The notes under the pieces are model-generated. The model was not told the origin of the DNA. It saw only the letters and a program-made list of their open reading frames with translations, and ran no database searches. From the NCBI GenBank assembly GCA_001414485.1, contig LLEY01000243.1, positions 1 to 64,000 of the forward strand: a stretch of DNA of 64,000 nt. Reading direction: 5' to 3'. How positions within the stretch are numbered: the first letter of the stretch is position 1; each line of letters opens with the position of its first letter. The position numbers and the translations under genes are program-made. Below, in pieces: positions 46,606-59,391 of this stretch. This stretch comes from Calycina herbarum (Eukaryota > Ascomycota > Leotiomycetes > Helotiales > Pezizellaceae).

Positions 46606-46973
46606 TAGTCTCAAGCATCCATTCAATCACGATTATCACATCATATCAAAGGCACAGATGGTTTCAAATCATTTCAGTTTCAATATCAATCCTCAGACAG
46701 CAGGTCCGAGATATTCTCATCCATGTAACACCCCAAGAACTTTCCGTTCAACAGCCAGAGGGTATTCGCGCTACGCTACAATAAGAACAAGAACGCCACC
46801 ACGACCACCGCATCATATCATACATCGTACATTTTCGTCGAAGAACAAAAGAAAAGAAGGGCCAATCATATCCTGAGCTCCAAGGCTTATGGCAACCAAG
46901 GGGCAGTTGAGAAAGGCAAAAATAAAGCAACACGAATGTGCCCAAGAGATTCCAAGGTCCAGGTGCCAAAGCA
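46606..46973. other. 3' flank of the unknown 691-residue protein gene
   Basis: Lies between the MITE and the stop of the minus-strand gene. Open frames here are shadows; nothing is recognised. Confidence 0.35.
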
Positions 46974-49401
46974 CTAACCCAAGTAACGACCGAGACGATG
47001 AATATCGATAAGCTGGAAGAGGAGAGTTCGTGCAGAGTTTTCTTCGGCGGTACAAGCAGCACGATGAGCACGCTTGATAGCATGACGCTCGCGCTTCTCG
47101 GCCTCAGATCCAGCAGGGATGCGAGCATATTGTGTATGGCTCATAAGTGGATGAGCATGAGAGTGACCACCAAGAGTATGAGCATGTGGATAGGTATTGC
47201 GAGCGCGTGCCTGTTGAGCATCCATCCAGACCTGACATCCAAGCTGAGCACCATTGAACTCTTGCTCGCAGGTACGGTACATATGGACAAGGGTGCAATT
47301 TGGTCGAGAGCAATGGGTGGTAGAAGTTTGAGGGAGAGACTCGTCGTTGAATTCGTCGCAGAGCTTTCGGAGCTTGCAGCCGGGGACGGTGCAGAGACTG
47401 TTGCAGGAGATGGAGATGGGACAGATGTCGCGGACTTGCTCGGGAAGACTGTCGATCAGGAAGCGGATGGTGCCATCATCGATTTTGCAGGCTTCGTGAA
47501 TTGATTGACCAGCCAGGACGGCGCCGCTGTATGGTTGACCGGGGTGCGGCATGGGTGGTGGCATTGTGTAGCAGAGGTTTGGTCGCTCGGTTGGAATAAT
47601 GTCTTGTTCTGCAGCCATGTTGACTGGTCTGATAGATTGCAAGGTTTGAGGGGGAACTTCTCCATGGATAGGTGGTACGGTGTTTGAAGCGTATGCGAAT
47701 GGAGCTGGTCGTGAAGAGGAAGCAATTGGCACTGGAGGAAATTTGGGAGGAGAGCTATTGGGGACGAAGGATTGCTGTTTGTTATTGTTAGCTTCGAAGT
47801 GTCAATTCAAAAGTGAGGTGGAGATAACTTACTGCGCCGGGATTGAAGCTTGCAGAGAAAGCAGAGCCTGGTCGTGTAATAGCAAGTGATGAGATAGAGC
47901 CAGCAAGCCATTCAGCTTGATCTTGTGTTGAAGTTGCACCTGAAGCAACAGAGCTTGCGGCAGATCCATGATTCTTGCCTTTCTTGCCCTTCTTACTCTT
48001 GGTGCTTGTCGAAGCCTGACCAATTGCAGCCTGAGCGTAAGTAGGTAGCGGTGGTGGAATCATTGTCTCTTGAGAAGCAGGTGGCATCTCTCGTTCCTTT
48101 CCTTTGCCCTTTGGTGCTGCCGCATTGCTTGACGGAGTTACGTTGCTTGTTGAGACTGAGATGCCGGATGCTGCTGCGCTGAAGTCATCCGTGTAACTGT
48201 TCGTGCCTTCTGGGAAGAGCGGGAGAGGTTGTTGGGCTGACTCGACTCCTTGAGGATCGATAGATCTGAGATATGCATTGCTTGGCAGAGAGTGGGCAAA
48301 TACCGAATAGACTTTGTCCAGTCCAAGCGCCGTGATATGATGCTCATAGTAGTTGATGATCTTGAACAGCATCTTGTTCTTTGTCTGCATTTGCCAGTCG
48401 AGTCGCTCAAAGCCTTGCTTCTGGGCTGCCATGTCGGTTCTGATGCCCTCGTACTTGTCGGTGGCCAGCTTGGCATCGTCGGCGGCCTAAACTCAGAATA
48501 TCGAAATCAGTACACTTCTTTGAGAAAGGTACAAGAGTCTCTTGGGAATGGAGAAGGAAAGGGCAAGGTTGGAGGAAAAGTGCTTTGAGAATTTGGACTT
48601 ACCTGACGAGCGTCGGTCTTGGCGGAACGAAGCTCACCCTTCAACTCGCTGAACTCGAAACCGACTCGGTCAAGCTGACCTCGCAAGCTCTCGATCTCAG
48701 CTCTCGCGAGCTGGAGATCTTCGCAAGTCGAGGCCATCTCGGCCAACGCGGTGACAGCGTCGTCACGGCCCCAAACGATGTTTGTGAGCGCAGTGAACAC
48801 CCGCTGTGGGTTTGCCTTCACCACGTTGGCGAGACTCTCGGCGTCGACCACCGAAGGCAGTGTCTCGTCGAGAGGCTTTACACCTCCGCCAGTCTCGGTT
48901 CCTGGTCCTCCAGGAAGGGGGGTTGGGTTGCCTCCAGCAACGCCATACCCCGAGGCATAACCCGCACCATCGCCATCGAGTGGTGCGGGGAGCGGCGGCA
49001 ATGGAGATCTGCTCTCCATGTCTGGCTCGCCTCTTTGACCTAAGTTCGTAGTTGGCTGCGAGGCTCAGATATGATGGAGATGGAGATGGAGATGGAGATG
49101 GAGATGGAAGTTAGGGACAAACCTTCAAGGATTGGGGCGAGAAGGGTGAGTCGAGCTTCGCGAATCTCCTTTGGCTCCATGATTCCAGCGTCCTTTGCAG
49201 CGACGATCCAGGCAAGAGAGCGCTATTGATGGTTAACTGCCAAAGCTATGGGTGGAGAGGATGGATGGTGATGGATGGTCGCATGAAAGAGGGAGAAAGG
49301 CTCAAGAAGGAACGTACAGGTGGTTCGCGACGCGACAGATTGATCTGGCGCAGAGCAAGTGGTCTTGCGCTAGCGCGCGACTTTACTGCTGTATTCAACA
49401 T
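46974..49401 (-). CDS. unknown protein with central coiled coil and Cys/His-rich C-terminus
   Basis: Five exons on the minus strand: 49401-49318, 49222-49123, 49039-48603, 48486-47833 and 47774-46974, phases consistent, 691 residues. The N-terminus MLNTAVKSRASARPLALRQI is basic and reads on through RSLAWIVAAKDAGIMEPKEI across two introns. This makes the nearer ATG at 49019 an internal Met. A Pro/Gly-rich stretch follows, then a helical region (EMASTCEDLQLARAEIESL) likely to form a coiled coil. Next come a Ser/Ala linker with a basic patch (KSKKGKKGKNHG) and a segment with paired Cys and His: CPISISCNSLCTVPGC and THCSRPNCTLVHMYRTC. The end is basic with a coiled tendency. The Cys/His block may bind zinc. 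I do not recognise the family. Intron 2 contains a GGAGAT hexanucleotide microsatellite. Confidence 0.78.
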
Positions 49402-51442
49402 GATAGCAGTCTGCTTGTCAGCCAACCGGCTGATATTCGCTGTGGCAAGGGTGGTTGTAAACAAATCGGAGGAGTATCGCAATGAGGTCGCCGGTATGGC
49501 TCCGTGGTGTTGAGTTGCGGAGGTTTTGAGTTTGAATTTGGGTCACGCTAGTGTGGGCTGGTCTAGACTGTTTTGGGAATAGCTTTGTGATTAAGCGATA
49601 TTTGAAAGTGAAGAAAGGGGGGTAGTGAATGTGTAAATCTGACGAGCCAAGCATTATTCTAGGACAACCACGCTTTTTTGGGTACCTTTCAAACACCTGT
49701 CTTTGGTCAGGCCATGAAGGGAGGATTACTAGATGACCGAACGTCAACTTGGAGAGTTTGGACTTTTACACTCATGGAAGCGCATAAGGTAGACTGCATT
49801 GCTCTTCAAAATCCATTTCATTCAGGCTCTCCAAAGAGCACCTCTGCTTGCATTTTAGTCTTTCACTACAGGATGGATGAAGGCATTCATGAAAGTCATC
49901 TAATTTCATTCAGGCCTCAAACTGAAATTGCCTGCTTTCGTGAAAAGAGATTGGTTGCTAAATGGACGACAGACTGGAAGCAATTTCAACCTTTTTATTT
50001 CGAGGCAAAAATTCAAGTACGGCAATCTTGGGCTGCAAATTACAAGATGAGAAGCTTTAATGCATTACTAAAGCCATTGCAGAAATCAAGAGACTTCGAC
50101 ATTCAAGGTGGGTGGGTGGTTTGCATCGCGAGGAGTCTTCAACGCCCTCAATGTCACGCGTCTCGCCTCGACCTGCCTCGCTTCGCCCCAAAACACCAAA
50201 CAACACCGTCAAAAGAGAAATTTTGACTCCCCATCCCCATGAATATGTAGGCGGAGAATAGAGAAGAATAAAAAGACTACTTTCAATTGCCTCACATCTC
50301 CCCAAGCACATTATCAACCCCAAAGAGCTCCAAGAACAAGTCCAAAAGAGACGCACCTATCCCCTGCGCAAGTCAAGCACCAGGGGAAAACTCGGCCTTG
50401 GAAACAAGGTTTCCACTATTCATTTGGATGATGCGAATTTAACTATTGCTACCAACCCATCATCGAGTTATCATTCATTTTCATGGAAAGGTCTCGTATG
50501 ATGGAGAGCCTGAAGTGAGGACGGGGTGGGGCAGCGAGAAGGCTGAGAATTTGAGACAGCGAGGCTGGATAGGCCCCTTTGCTTTAGACTTTGTATTTTC
50601 TAGGAATTACAGTAAAACAGCGCTTAGTTGAATGTCAAGTTGGCCGCATCAAGAATACCGCCACACCTGCACTGCGCTATGCTGATCCACGTGCGAACTA
50701 CAATCGACGCAACCTCAAGGCAATTTCCAACTACAGTGGCAGTGCTCAATTGACAAGTTCCGCTGATCTCCTCACCCATTTACATGTGCCTTGCTAACGG
50801 GTTACATCAGGAACAACGCATCGGACATACCGGAAGACGTCGCCCGTCAAGAAGCAGCAGTTGGCTTGTGAATATGGGAGAAATATAGGGCTTGTCAAAA
50901 CCAAGCAACGTCTATGGCACGCTTCGACTATCTCCATGCGCAAACTCTCGCGCATATGCAGGTCCGCAGATCCAAGCAGGGAGCCAACACATTCGACAGA
51001 ATCAATACGACGACACAAACGGCAATTCAACGGCCGATCGATCGACGATGAAGCGAGGAGGTCAAAAGAAGCATGGCAACGGTGAGGACTATCCAGAAGG
51101 GACTCGTCAACGGTACCAGGCTGTACGGCAATGATCATCGAGCCGAAAACCAAACACAATACAGCACATCTCACTCGAGTACTTCACAAATTCTGAAATC
51201 GACAAAGTCACAATTTATGAAGACCTTTCCCAAGGCTAAGGAGGAAAATAAAAGTTCAATTTCAGATTCAGACGATCATCGGATCATCGAGCCATCACGA
51301 GGGATGGATACGAAACGCCATCCCAAAAAAAGACAATCTAAGAAACACCATCCGTCCATCTAGTATGAAGAGAAAAAAAATCAAAGTCTACCTTATACAA
51401 ATAAGATTCGTTACAACAACCCAAGTATCCCCCACCATTCCC
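49402..51442. other. divergence region with no supported gene
   Basis: Two kilobases upstream of the unknown protein gene and downstream of the HAD hydrolase gene. Plus-strand frames at 49678-50226 and 51073-51363 lack motifs, splice support or codon patterns that would justify annotation. Confidence 0.35.
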
Positions 51443-52900
51443 CTACTCAATAGCAGAAGCTGAAGCATTCCCAGTAACAGGGTTCATAGCATCACTCCAC
51501 CTGCACTTAAACTCCGGAGAAATCTCCTTCTTAAGCGCCGCCTGCACAGCCTCAAGAACATTGTTGAAAACCCCAAAGTTGGCAGGGTTCTCATTATCAT
51601 TCCCCTCCGCCTGGTAAACACCAGTGCGCACCAAACAAGTGTTCCATCCATACATGTTACCACCAGTGATGTCCGAAGCCGGGTTATCACCAATCATGTA
51701 GATGTTCTTGGGGAGCTTCTCCTCGCCGTGGATGGTCTCCATCCAGGAAGTCATGATCTCGTCGGCGTACTTGTAGGTAGCAAGTTCTGGCTTTCCATAG
51801 ACGACACGCTCGAGGTCGGCGCCGGTGAGGGCCTTGTAGATGGCCTCAAGTGCGAGACGGAAGGTTCCTTGGGACATTCTGGGGATTGGGTGCTCGGTTG
51901 GGCAGAGGAGATCTCCTTGGGAGAAGTAGATTGGGAGTTGGTTCTCGGTTGGGTCCTTGGCCTTGGTGCCTAGGACACCATCCTCCGAGAGAAGGAGATC
52001 GATGATGATTTGCAAGTCGGTAGCGTAGTCGCGGGAGTCTGAGAAGACGAGAATGGCGTTGATGTGAACTTTGGAGAAGTCTCTTGGTGATGAGGTAGCA
52101 CGTTGTTCAGCAGTGAAGTGCTCTCTAAGTGGAGAAATGGTTTCGCATGAGGCATAAATGTCATTTGGAACAATAATGTCCTTGAAGCCGTATTGCTTGG
52201 CAACCTCGCGACATTGGTAGTTCTCTCCTCCAACAACGAGAACGGTGTCGTAGTATTCGGACAGAGCTGACATGGGTGTGTGGGATTGGATGAATTGTTC
52301 AGTGGATACTGGGTTCTTGAGAATTTTGGTGAGTTGTGCACATCTGGCAACTTCAGGCTTTCCGGATCCGTTGGTGAGGAAGATGTGAGGAATTGTGATA
52401 CCAAGCTCGTTATCACCGTTCAAGATTTCAAGAACCCGTTGTCCTTCTGGGATCAAGCGATCACCATGGACTAAGACACCATCGATATCGAAGGCAAATG
52501 CCATATCCTTGGCAGCTGCGGTTTTTGTGGCTGACATATCCTGAACTTGTGAGGAGAGGATATCCCTAGTTGGTTGCATGGGAGGCATTCCCGGTCTGGC
52601 TTGCTTGACATCGGGACCGGTAACTGAGGAAAGGCGTGATTGACGCTTTGAGCGAGGAATGGGCAATGAAGCTCCATAACTGTTACGAGAGTTGAGGCGT
52701 GGTCGTCCTGAACTGGCTGGAAGGTCTCCCAAGCTCATGTGGTGCATCAGTTTGTCTGCATCCGCAGTTTGAGTTCCGCTTGCTGGGACTTCGACAATTC
52801 CGAATTGATGATCGCCAGGAATTGGAATGTTGTGGTTGTATTTTGCTTTGATAGAGGGGCTCATAACAGCGTCCGCTGCCTTATCTTCGAAGGCAGGCAT
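51443..52900 (-). CDS. HAD-superfamily hydrolase, CECR5 / subfamily IIA type
   Basis: A single exon of 485 residues. The first ~130 residues are Ser/Pro/Arg-rich and predicted unstructured. The HAD core starts at about residue 134 with the nucleophile motif FAFDIDGVLVHG (D138, D140). It continues with motif II IFLTNGSG, the subfamily IIA cap region, the lysine region VVYGKPELATY, and motif IV MIGDNPASDITGG, then LVRTGVYQ. This order matches the CECR5/YKR070W-like HAD IIA proteins, often mislabelled phosphatidyl synthase. All catalytic residues are present, so a phosphatase-type activity is expected, with unknown substrate. Many homologues are mitochondrial; here the long N-terminus could hold a targeting signal but no classic presequence is obvious. 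Confidence 0.9.
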   Translation of the reverse strand: MPAFEDKAADAVMSPSIKAKYNHNIPIPGDHQFGIVEVPASGTQTADADKLMHHMSLGDLPASSGRPRLNSRNSYGASLPIPRSKRQSRLSSVTGPDVKQARPGMPPMQPTRDILSSQVQDMSATKTAAAKDMAFAFDIDGVLVHGDRLIPEGQRVLEILNGDNELGITIPHIFLTNGSGKPEVARCAQLTKILKNPVSTEQFIQSHTPMSALSEYYDTVLVVGGENYQCREVAKQYGFKDIIVPNDIYASCETISPLREHFTAEQRATSSPRDFSKVHINAILVFSDSRDYATDLQIIIDLLLSEDGVLGTKAKDPTENQLPIYFSQGDLLCPTEHPIPRMSQGTFRLALEAIYKALTGADLERVVYGKPELATYKYADEIMTSWMETIHGEEKLPKNIYMIGDNPASDITGGNMYGWNTCLVRTGVYQAEGNDNENPANFGVFNNVLEAVQAALKKEISPEFKCRWSDAMNPVTGNASASAIE

Positions 52901-54624
52901 CTTGAGGTATAGGTTGGGAATGCTTTTGGGTTATTTGAGTTGAATTTGTTTAAGAGTTGAAGAACTTGTAAAGAGGTCAAAATGGAGATGTGGTTTTGAA
53001 GATAACAAGAAAGATAAGAATCACTCTTCGATGGGCACCTTTCACTGTATATATTTAGCTGGCAAATAATCCATGAAACCAAGCTAGAGAATACTTAGGG
53101 ATTAAGATTTCATTTGGAGCGTCACCAAATAGCACATAAACGGGTCATTACTCGTCCTCGCTCGACCCGGCCCTTACCATCTCATGCAAGGCTCCACCAG
53201 AGCCTTCTCTTCTGGTTATCTTCTGGCTCCAAAGTTGGTGTTGAAACGCAAGGCTCCAGTGTATAAGATGACGGTGTAGAAAAGCTCTATCAAAAGCGGA
53301 TCCGGGAGTATGCAGAGCCTGAGCCTTGCAGAAATACACCCGAGAAATGGTGTCAGACTGGCTGGATTGGCTGGATAGGCTGGATAGGCTGGAATATGGA
53401 GGTTCGTAAAAGTCCGGTTAGGACATGGCTGCGAGCATCTTGACGCAGAACGTCAGAAAGGGACGTTGCTATTCACGCCTTTTGGGGTTGAAAGGCTGAG
53501 GAGGGGTTTGGAGGGGCCACCAGGACCACTCTGCCCACGCAGCGCAGGATCCAAGGGTGATCCAGAGTGACGTCGAGTTTCCACTGTTTCTGCTGGCATA
53601 GTCCGCAGTATGGCCGTTACCAACGACGATGGCTGGTGAGAAGCGAGCGAGGGAAAAGCATTTACATGTGAGATCCACTCTCTCGGCAGCATTGAGTTCA
53701 ATCGTTGCATCGTTGCCCGTTGAAGCGTTCGTCTGTTTGAGTTTGATGCTTACCTGTACCACATCGGACGATGCGAAGGCGAGAGGATAAAGGGGTACTA
53801 GTACCCGAAGTATTGTTACTCGATGTAGGGCTAGGGCTGACGGATCCCTCATAGCAGAAGGTGACTCATGTCGAGTGGCAAAAAGTTGAACTTTTCACTT
53901 ACGCTGGTCATGGTGAGATAAAGTGTGAAAATTAGTGCCGGCTGGCAAGGAGGCTCCTTTTTCCACCCTTTTTCCTTGCACCTTGCCGATGTTCCGCCGA
54001 CGCTGAATTTCCCGCAGCAGCGGGCGCCAGAGGAAGAGGAGCCAAGCGCGGATAGGGGATAGGGGTGGGGATAGGGCGTGAAGTCGGACTTGGCACGCCG
54101 AGGGAATCTCACTGGCCAGCATCAACTTTTCACAACTCCACCACGATTTAAGGGTCTTCAAGGGTCTTCAAGGGTCTTGCGAGAACGACGAGGGTCCTTG
54201 GTCCACCTGCATACCCTTCCCATCCCTCCACCAACTCATGTTCTTGACTCCTGCGAATAATATTGCGGAAAGCTACTTTACTCGCAGGAATAGGGAGCCC
54301 GATGAGTTGACCCCTCAGCTCCAAGACGTCATCATCTGCGACTTGGAACGAATTCGTTCAGTTTCGTCGTCGTTCGGCCGAGTTGCAATGGCGCTATTGA
54401 TATACCTTCTCAAGCTAATCTACTGACCGTGTACTGCAACATGTACTGCAACACAATCCCAACCATAGAACCTCCTCCTCTCGATATCTTCCCCCACTCT
54501 CGAACATACGAACACATTTCTACGATACGAGATTCCTCTCCTCCACACACCGACCGACCTTCCCAATCCTACCCAATACATCAATCACACCCACTCCCAA
54601 CCTATCACTATCACCACATCCACA
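52901..54624. other. divergent intergenic region with short tandem repeats
   Basis: Lies between the divergent HAD and aldo-keto reductase genes. It has short tandem repeats: GGCTGGATAG-type units near 53355-53390 and TTCAAGGGTC three times near 54155-54180. The minus-strand frame at 53469-53852 shows no domain. The final 200 nt are C-rich leader sequence of the reductase gene. Confidence 0.4.
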
Positions 54625-55649
54625 ATGGCAGCACCAGCAGTCACAGGCCCCGTTCTCAAGCTGAACAATGGCCTTTCTATGCCGTCTCTAGGATTCGGAA
54701 CTTTTGCCAGTGAAGGCAGTTCAGGGGAGACACACAAAGCAGTCGTTGCTGCCCTCAACGCCGGATATCGTCACCTCGACTGTGCATGGTTCTATCAAAA
54801 TGAGGAAGAGGTTGGATCTGGAATGAGAGAGTTCCTCTCCAACAACCCAAGCGTCAAGAGAGAAGATATCTTCATCACCACCAAAGTTTGGAATCACCTA
54901 CACGAGCCAGAAGATGTGGAATGGAGTATCAGAGATTCTCTGCGAATGCTGCAAACTCCATACGTGGACGGATTTTTGGTCCACTGGCCAATTGCGGCTG
55001 AGAAGAACGAGGATAGGACGGTGAAAATTGGAGCTGATGGAAAGGTATGCTTGTCCACTGTATAATTGGAAGTTCCTTTTCTAACCGACATGATCAGTAC
55101 ATAATCAAAAAGTCCTTAACCGAAAACCCCGAGCCAACATGGCGAGCGATGGAGTCCCTTTACAGCCAAGGCTTGGCAAAATCCATTGGTATTTCCAACT
55201 GGACCGAGAAAGGAATTGAACAACTTCTCAAATTCGCCAAGGTCAAGCCAACGGTCAACCAAATCGAGATCCACCCTTTCCTTCCACAATACGATTTGAT
55301 CAAATACTGCCAGGCGCAGGATATCATTCCTGTTGCGTTCTCGCCGTTGGGATCGCAAGACCAAGTTCCAGGGACTGGTGAGAAGGTCTCGACGAACAAG
55401 GATTTGAATGCCATTGCAGAGAAGAATGGTGTCTCTTTGGCACAAGTTCTTATTGCATGGGGATTGAAGAGAGGATATGCTGTTCTCCCAAAGAGTTCGA
55501 ACCCTGTCCGAATCCAGAGCAATGCTGGGTTGATCACTTTGAGTGAAGAGGATTTTGCAGCCGTCAACAAGGTTGCCGAAAACCGAAAAACAAGATTTGT
55601 CAATATGAAGGATACCTTTGGATACAACGTCTGGCCTGAGGAGGCATAA
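54625..55649 (+). CDS. aldo-keto reductase (AKR family)
   Basis: Exons are 54625-55044 and 55098-55649 with a 53-nt intron (GTATGC...GATCAG), giving 323 residues, the standard AKR size. It begins MAAPAVTGPVLKLNNGLSMP. The catalytic tetrad is visible: D52 and Y57 in YRHLDCAWFYQNE, K87 in ITTKVWN and H120 in FLVHWP. Later motifs are AKSIGISNW, VNQIEIHPF and LPKSSNPVRIQSN, the NADPH-binding end. It should be a cytosolic NADPH-dependent reductase of aldehydes or sugars; the N-terminus recalls fungal glycerol dehydrogenase/GCY-like enzymes. The substrate cannot be settled by sequence. The start ATG follows a good CACAATGG context. Confidence 0.95.
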
Positions 55650-56155
55650 ATCTTGTTCTGTCATATTTTGGAATATAAAGCGTTATAGACAATCTTTTGT
55701 GGAGGGGGCGTTGATATAAAAGGGCGCTGCCCAAATGAACTTTTATAAATATCCAAACCCTTTTTTCTTCTACACTTATAAGGTCGTGTTTCACTCTATG
55801 CGGAGCTTTTATTTTTAGGAGGGTTCAAGTATCTGGCGTATGAGAGATCATCGCTCTATGAGGGCTCAAAACTGTGCAACGTCAGCATGACTAAATTGAA
55901 TGTCCAGGGGATTTGAGATAATAGGTACTGTACCTAGGTATACTTTGGATGTGAACAGGGGGTCGTGCCTTCCCTTCTCTTGAGGTGGGTCAAGGATCTA
56001 GACCGACGTCCATATTTAAAGGGAAGGAGCGACGAGAGCCTCGTCTAGAGATGCCGGAGCTCGTGAACGAGGTCCCGTCAAGTCAGGGACCACAACCTCA
56101 ACCACCTTTGAACCAATGGGAATTGAATCTTAATTACCACACATCAAAGCCACAC
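55650..56155. other. convergent spacer
   Basis: This 506-nt region between the convergent reductase and DUF3632-like genes has no recognisable feature beyond probable 3' ends. Confidence 0.4.
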
Positions 56156-56879
56156 TCAAAGTCCCCGTCTCTCCCCACCCATATAATAAGCCGCCCTCAG
56201 CGCCCACTGCCTCGTCTCAACACTCAAATCCATTCTCGCACTAACCTCCCAAAACCTCTCCTCCCAAAGCCCCCACCCCCTTTTGATCAGCTCAATCTTC
56301 TCCCCGTAAAAAGCTTTATACTCGATTTTCAAATCTTCACCCTGGTACTCTTTCATCCACCTCCCCGCCGTCAGGATCCAAATTGCCGCGCTGGGGATGT
56401 TGTCTTCGAGAAATTCCACCTCTGACCTTGAATGGGTTTGTGATAGGGTGGAGGAGAGGAGTGATAAGCCTGTTTTTACGAAATCGATGGTGGGAGCTAT
56501 GTCGCAGGATACGACGAGAGCGAGGAAGTGGTAGGAGCCATTCTGAGGATGTGAACATGGGGGAGGTGCCGGGGAATTGTTTTCTGTTGGCCCAGGAGAT
56601 TCTATTCTTCTGTACGTAAAAATCGAATTGCTGCATCCCTAAAGTTGGGAGATCACTCCATGTGAAATTCTTTATCGAGTATTGGTTTTGTTGGTAGATT
56701 GTTGAGTTACGAAATGCTTGCACTACTGAGGGAGGAGGCGGGGGTTGCAATTTCATTTCGCTGAGGAGGGTGGCTAGGTTGGTTTCCTGCTGGGTTTGAT
56801 GGGGGGGAGTTGGACGAGAGTTTGGGCTGTGATGTTGGGAGAGGAAGAGGTTGTGAGGTAGGTTGTTATTATGAGCCAT
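56156..56879 (-). CDS. DUF3632-like protein, two exons
   Basis: Exons are 56879-56616 and 56542-56156, joined by a 73-nt intron (GTACAG...CCTCAG), giving 216 residues. The splice joins two frames that would otherwise both end early and yields MQQFDFY-NGSYHFLALVVSC across the junction. The N-terminal 60 residues are Pro/Gln/Asn/His-rich. The rest is helical: TIDFVKTGLSLLSSTLSQTH, IPSAAIWILTAGRWM, RWGLW-like RGWGLWEERFWEVSARMD, and a helix near the end, SVETRQWALRAAYYM. This pattern recalls DUF3632 proteins, which occur in large numbers in moulds and have no known function. I hold the family call loosely; coding status is moderately supported. Confidence 0.55.
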
Positions 56880-58403
56880 GGGCGGTGGGGATCGTTGGGG
56901 GGTACCCAGGAAGGGATTTTAATGGGGGGTGTTGGGTGAGTTGTCCATATTACTCCTGGAGAGGGATTGGGGGCGGTGCATGTTTGAGATTTGAAGACGT
57001 CAAACTTTTACGTTATTATGCATATTGGTTCTCACGTCGAAAGAATCATGTCTAATACACGCGAGCTTACGTGTTATGGTCTGCTATTGGGTTACTTCAA
57101 TGTTGAGTAATGGCACATTTAGAAATCCAGCGGGTTTAAGCGAGGGGTCGAATCGAGCTTCCATGGTAATTTTTTCCTATTACTTGACGATCATGAATTG
57201 GAAAGCAACGCCTTGACAGCGGAGGTGCAAGATAAAATACGAGGCTTATTCCTAGATATAATCTGCTTGATAAGTACCAACAGTAAGCTCATCACCACTC
57301 AACCTCGTCTCTGTCGACATATTTCACAGACAGTTACCGACAGCGATCCACAAGCCCACAAGATGTCTCCCACTTTGTTGCTAATTGGTGGTTAGAGAGA
57401 AGAATGAAAAGTTCGTGATAAGCTTTGTCAACTCTTGCTTTCAATGATTATTTTACTGTCGATTACCCTTTCCCTAGTTATGGCAATAACTTAAGAAATC
57501 TTAAGTAGAAATCTTAAAATTAAACCACTCGTGCGGTCAGTATCAACAACCAAAAGGATATTCATCATTAGCTCGGCGTTGTTGGAGTTCACAATCACAA
57601 CCCTTGGGGCTGTTTGTTGAAACCGGCTCCTCGTCTACCGCCTCTATTCTGAGAGTCGAAGAGGGAGTTAGATGGCTTTTCGTTGAAATTGATAAGAATA
57701 TCTATTTTTTGGAAAGGAAGAATAGGAGTATAGATGATCATACGTTAATTTTACAAGTCAATGGAAGAAGAAGAAAGAGTTTAATCTTAGTTCTGTTCTT
57801 CTTAATTAACTGAAGGCCTCTATTTAATTCGCTGAGAAATCGGGTAGCGTTTCCCAGCACCAACTTCAAAGTTAAGTGATTTAACCTAAGTGGCAGAAAA
57901 TATGATACATTTCTCAAGACTTCGGCTTCTAGGATAAGTAGTCCTGCCAATCTTTCAGACAAGGAATACCCGACTTTACAAGAGATGGACGAAACCCTGT
58001 AATATAAAACTTCCACGTTTAGTCAAAAAATGGTTAGTGTCACCACGCCACCTGTCAGAGAATATCTAAGCACTATTTGGAAGTGTGGGTTGACTGGGGT
58101 CTATCAAAGGAAGACCCAAAATCAAATAAGGAGAGTAAGTTATTGTCGAAAAGGGTGTCACGGTCGAATAAGTAACCGTTATCGAAGTGAAAATTGCGTC
58201 TTGTCTGCACGTCTCGTCTAACTAAACAAGGCGTGTATTTTAGGTTGGTAATAATGTTTGGAATCGACAAGTCTGCAAGTTACTTCACGACAATGCAACC
58301 TCGACGTGGGTTCTCTTGGCAAAATGACCCTAAGAAACGAACCTGGAGTCTACAAGAAGTTTCAGAGTTTGGAAAGTAACTCGAAGGTACATATTAAGGG
58401 GTA
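56880..58403. other. intergenic, nothing recognised
   Basis: This 1.5-kb region leads up to the second MITE. Short AT-rich frames only; no splice-joined gene and no RNA gene found. Confidence 0.35.
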
Positions 58404-58916
58404 CAGTGAGTTGCGAATTAAGCTTCTCTTTTGACAATATTTTATAAACCGTGCGTTTTTAGAAAATTTCTTACTTCCTAGACACTCTTTCCCTCTTTAC
58501 TTAATAACAACGTATGTTATTATATTTTTAAGAATAGCTAATAAGAGTTCTATACCTCCTTTCTTACTCTATAAACTTTTTAGAAAGAAAATAGAGACTT
58601 TTATATATATCTAAATTTTTATAGGGTTTAGTAGAGACTACTTAACTTTATAGGGGTGTGAAAAATTTTCTTATAAAAAGGGGGTTTTCTAAGAATTAAC
58701 TATTACTAAGTTTATTCTTATTATACTTACTTAGATATAGTAATAAATAGAGAGGAGGTATAAGAAGATATAGCAGTTCTTTCTAGCTAAGTCTTATATC
58801 TTAAAGAGTACTTTGGTTTTCTATTTTCTAAAATAAATAAGGAAAAAACATAGGAAGAAAAAAGTACAGTTTACAAAAAAAAGTGTCAAAAAGGAAGCCT
58901 AATTCGCAACTCACTG
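58404..58916. mobile_element. mariner-type MITE, copy 2 (513 bp)
   Basis: Both ends begin CAGTGAGTTGCGAATTA and stay similar for about 58 bp inwards (left AGCTTCTCTTTTGAC, right GGCTTCCTTTTTGAC). TA flanks each end (58402-58403 and 58917-58918). The interior matches copy 1 at 46094-46605 read in reverse, including ACTCTATAAACTTT and TTTTTATAGGGT blocks, with many A/T substitutions. No coding capacity, so it needs a transposase from elsewhere. Confidence 0.85.
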
Positions 58917-59391
58917 TAAATGTCACTGTCGTTTGAATATCAATTGTCGAATTAGAAAACTTCATTCAATTTAAAAAAGTAATCTTTGCCTCGTTATCGC
59001 TAAGATAAAAGAGACCTTTAGTCATTTGTGGACTCGGATCATCTGCTGGGATATTTCATTCATCAGCGGCATTTTTAAATCCAGCATCCAGCAGTATAAC
59101 CTGCGGGGGAAACCATCTGGCGGGTCTTACGGAATGATCTCCAACATCAGCAACCTATTTATTGAGACTTTTCCCGCCTCCTTAACTTCGTCTTGAGTCA
59201 TAACTAGGAAAACTTCTACTCTTTACAAACCGATCAGGTGATGATTGATTTTCAGATCTCCGAAATCTGCTACAAAGTTCATCTCTATTTCGCCCTCAGT
59301 TAAGTGGTGTGCCCTATGGATTGATGATAGAATCCCTACCACTTGAAACCCATCAAATCAATGACCCATCAGCCTCTCACAGAATCCCCAC
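58917..59391. other. spacer between MITE copy 2 and the BBE pseudogene
   Basis: 475 nt with no recognised gene or repeat. Confidence 0.35.
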
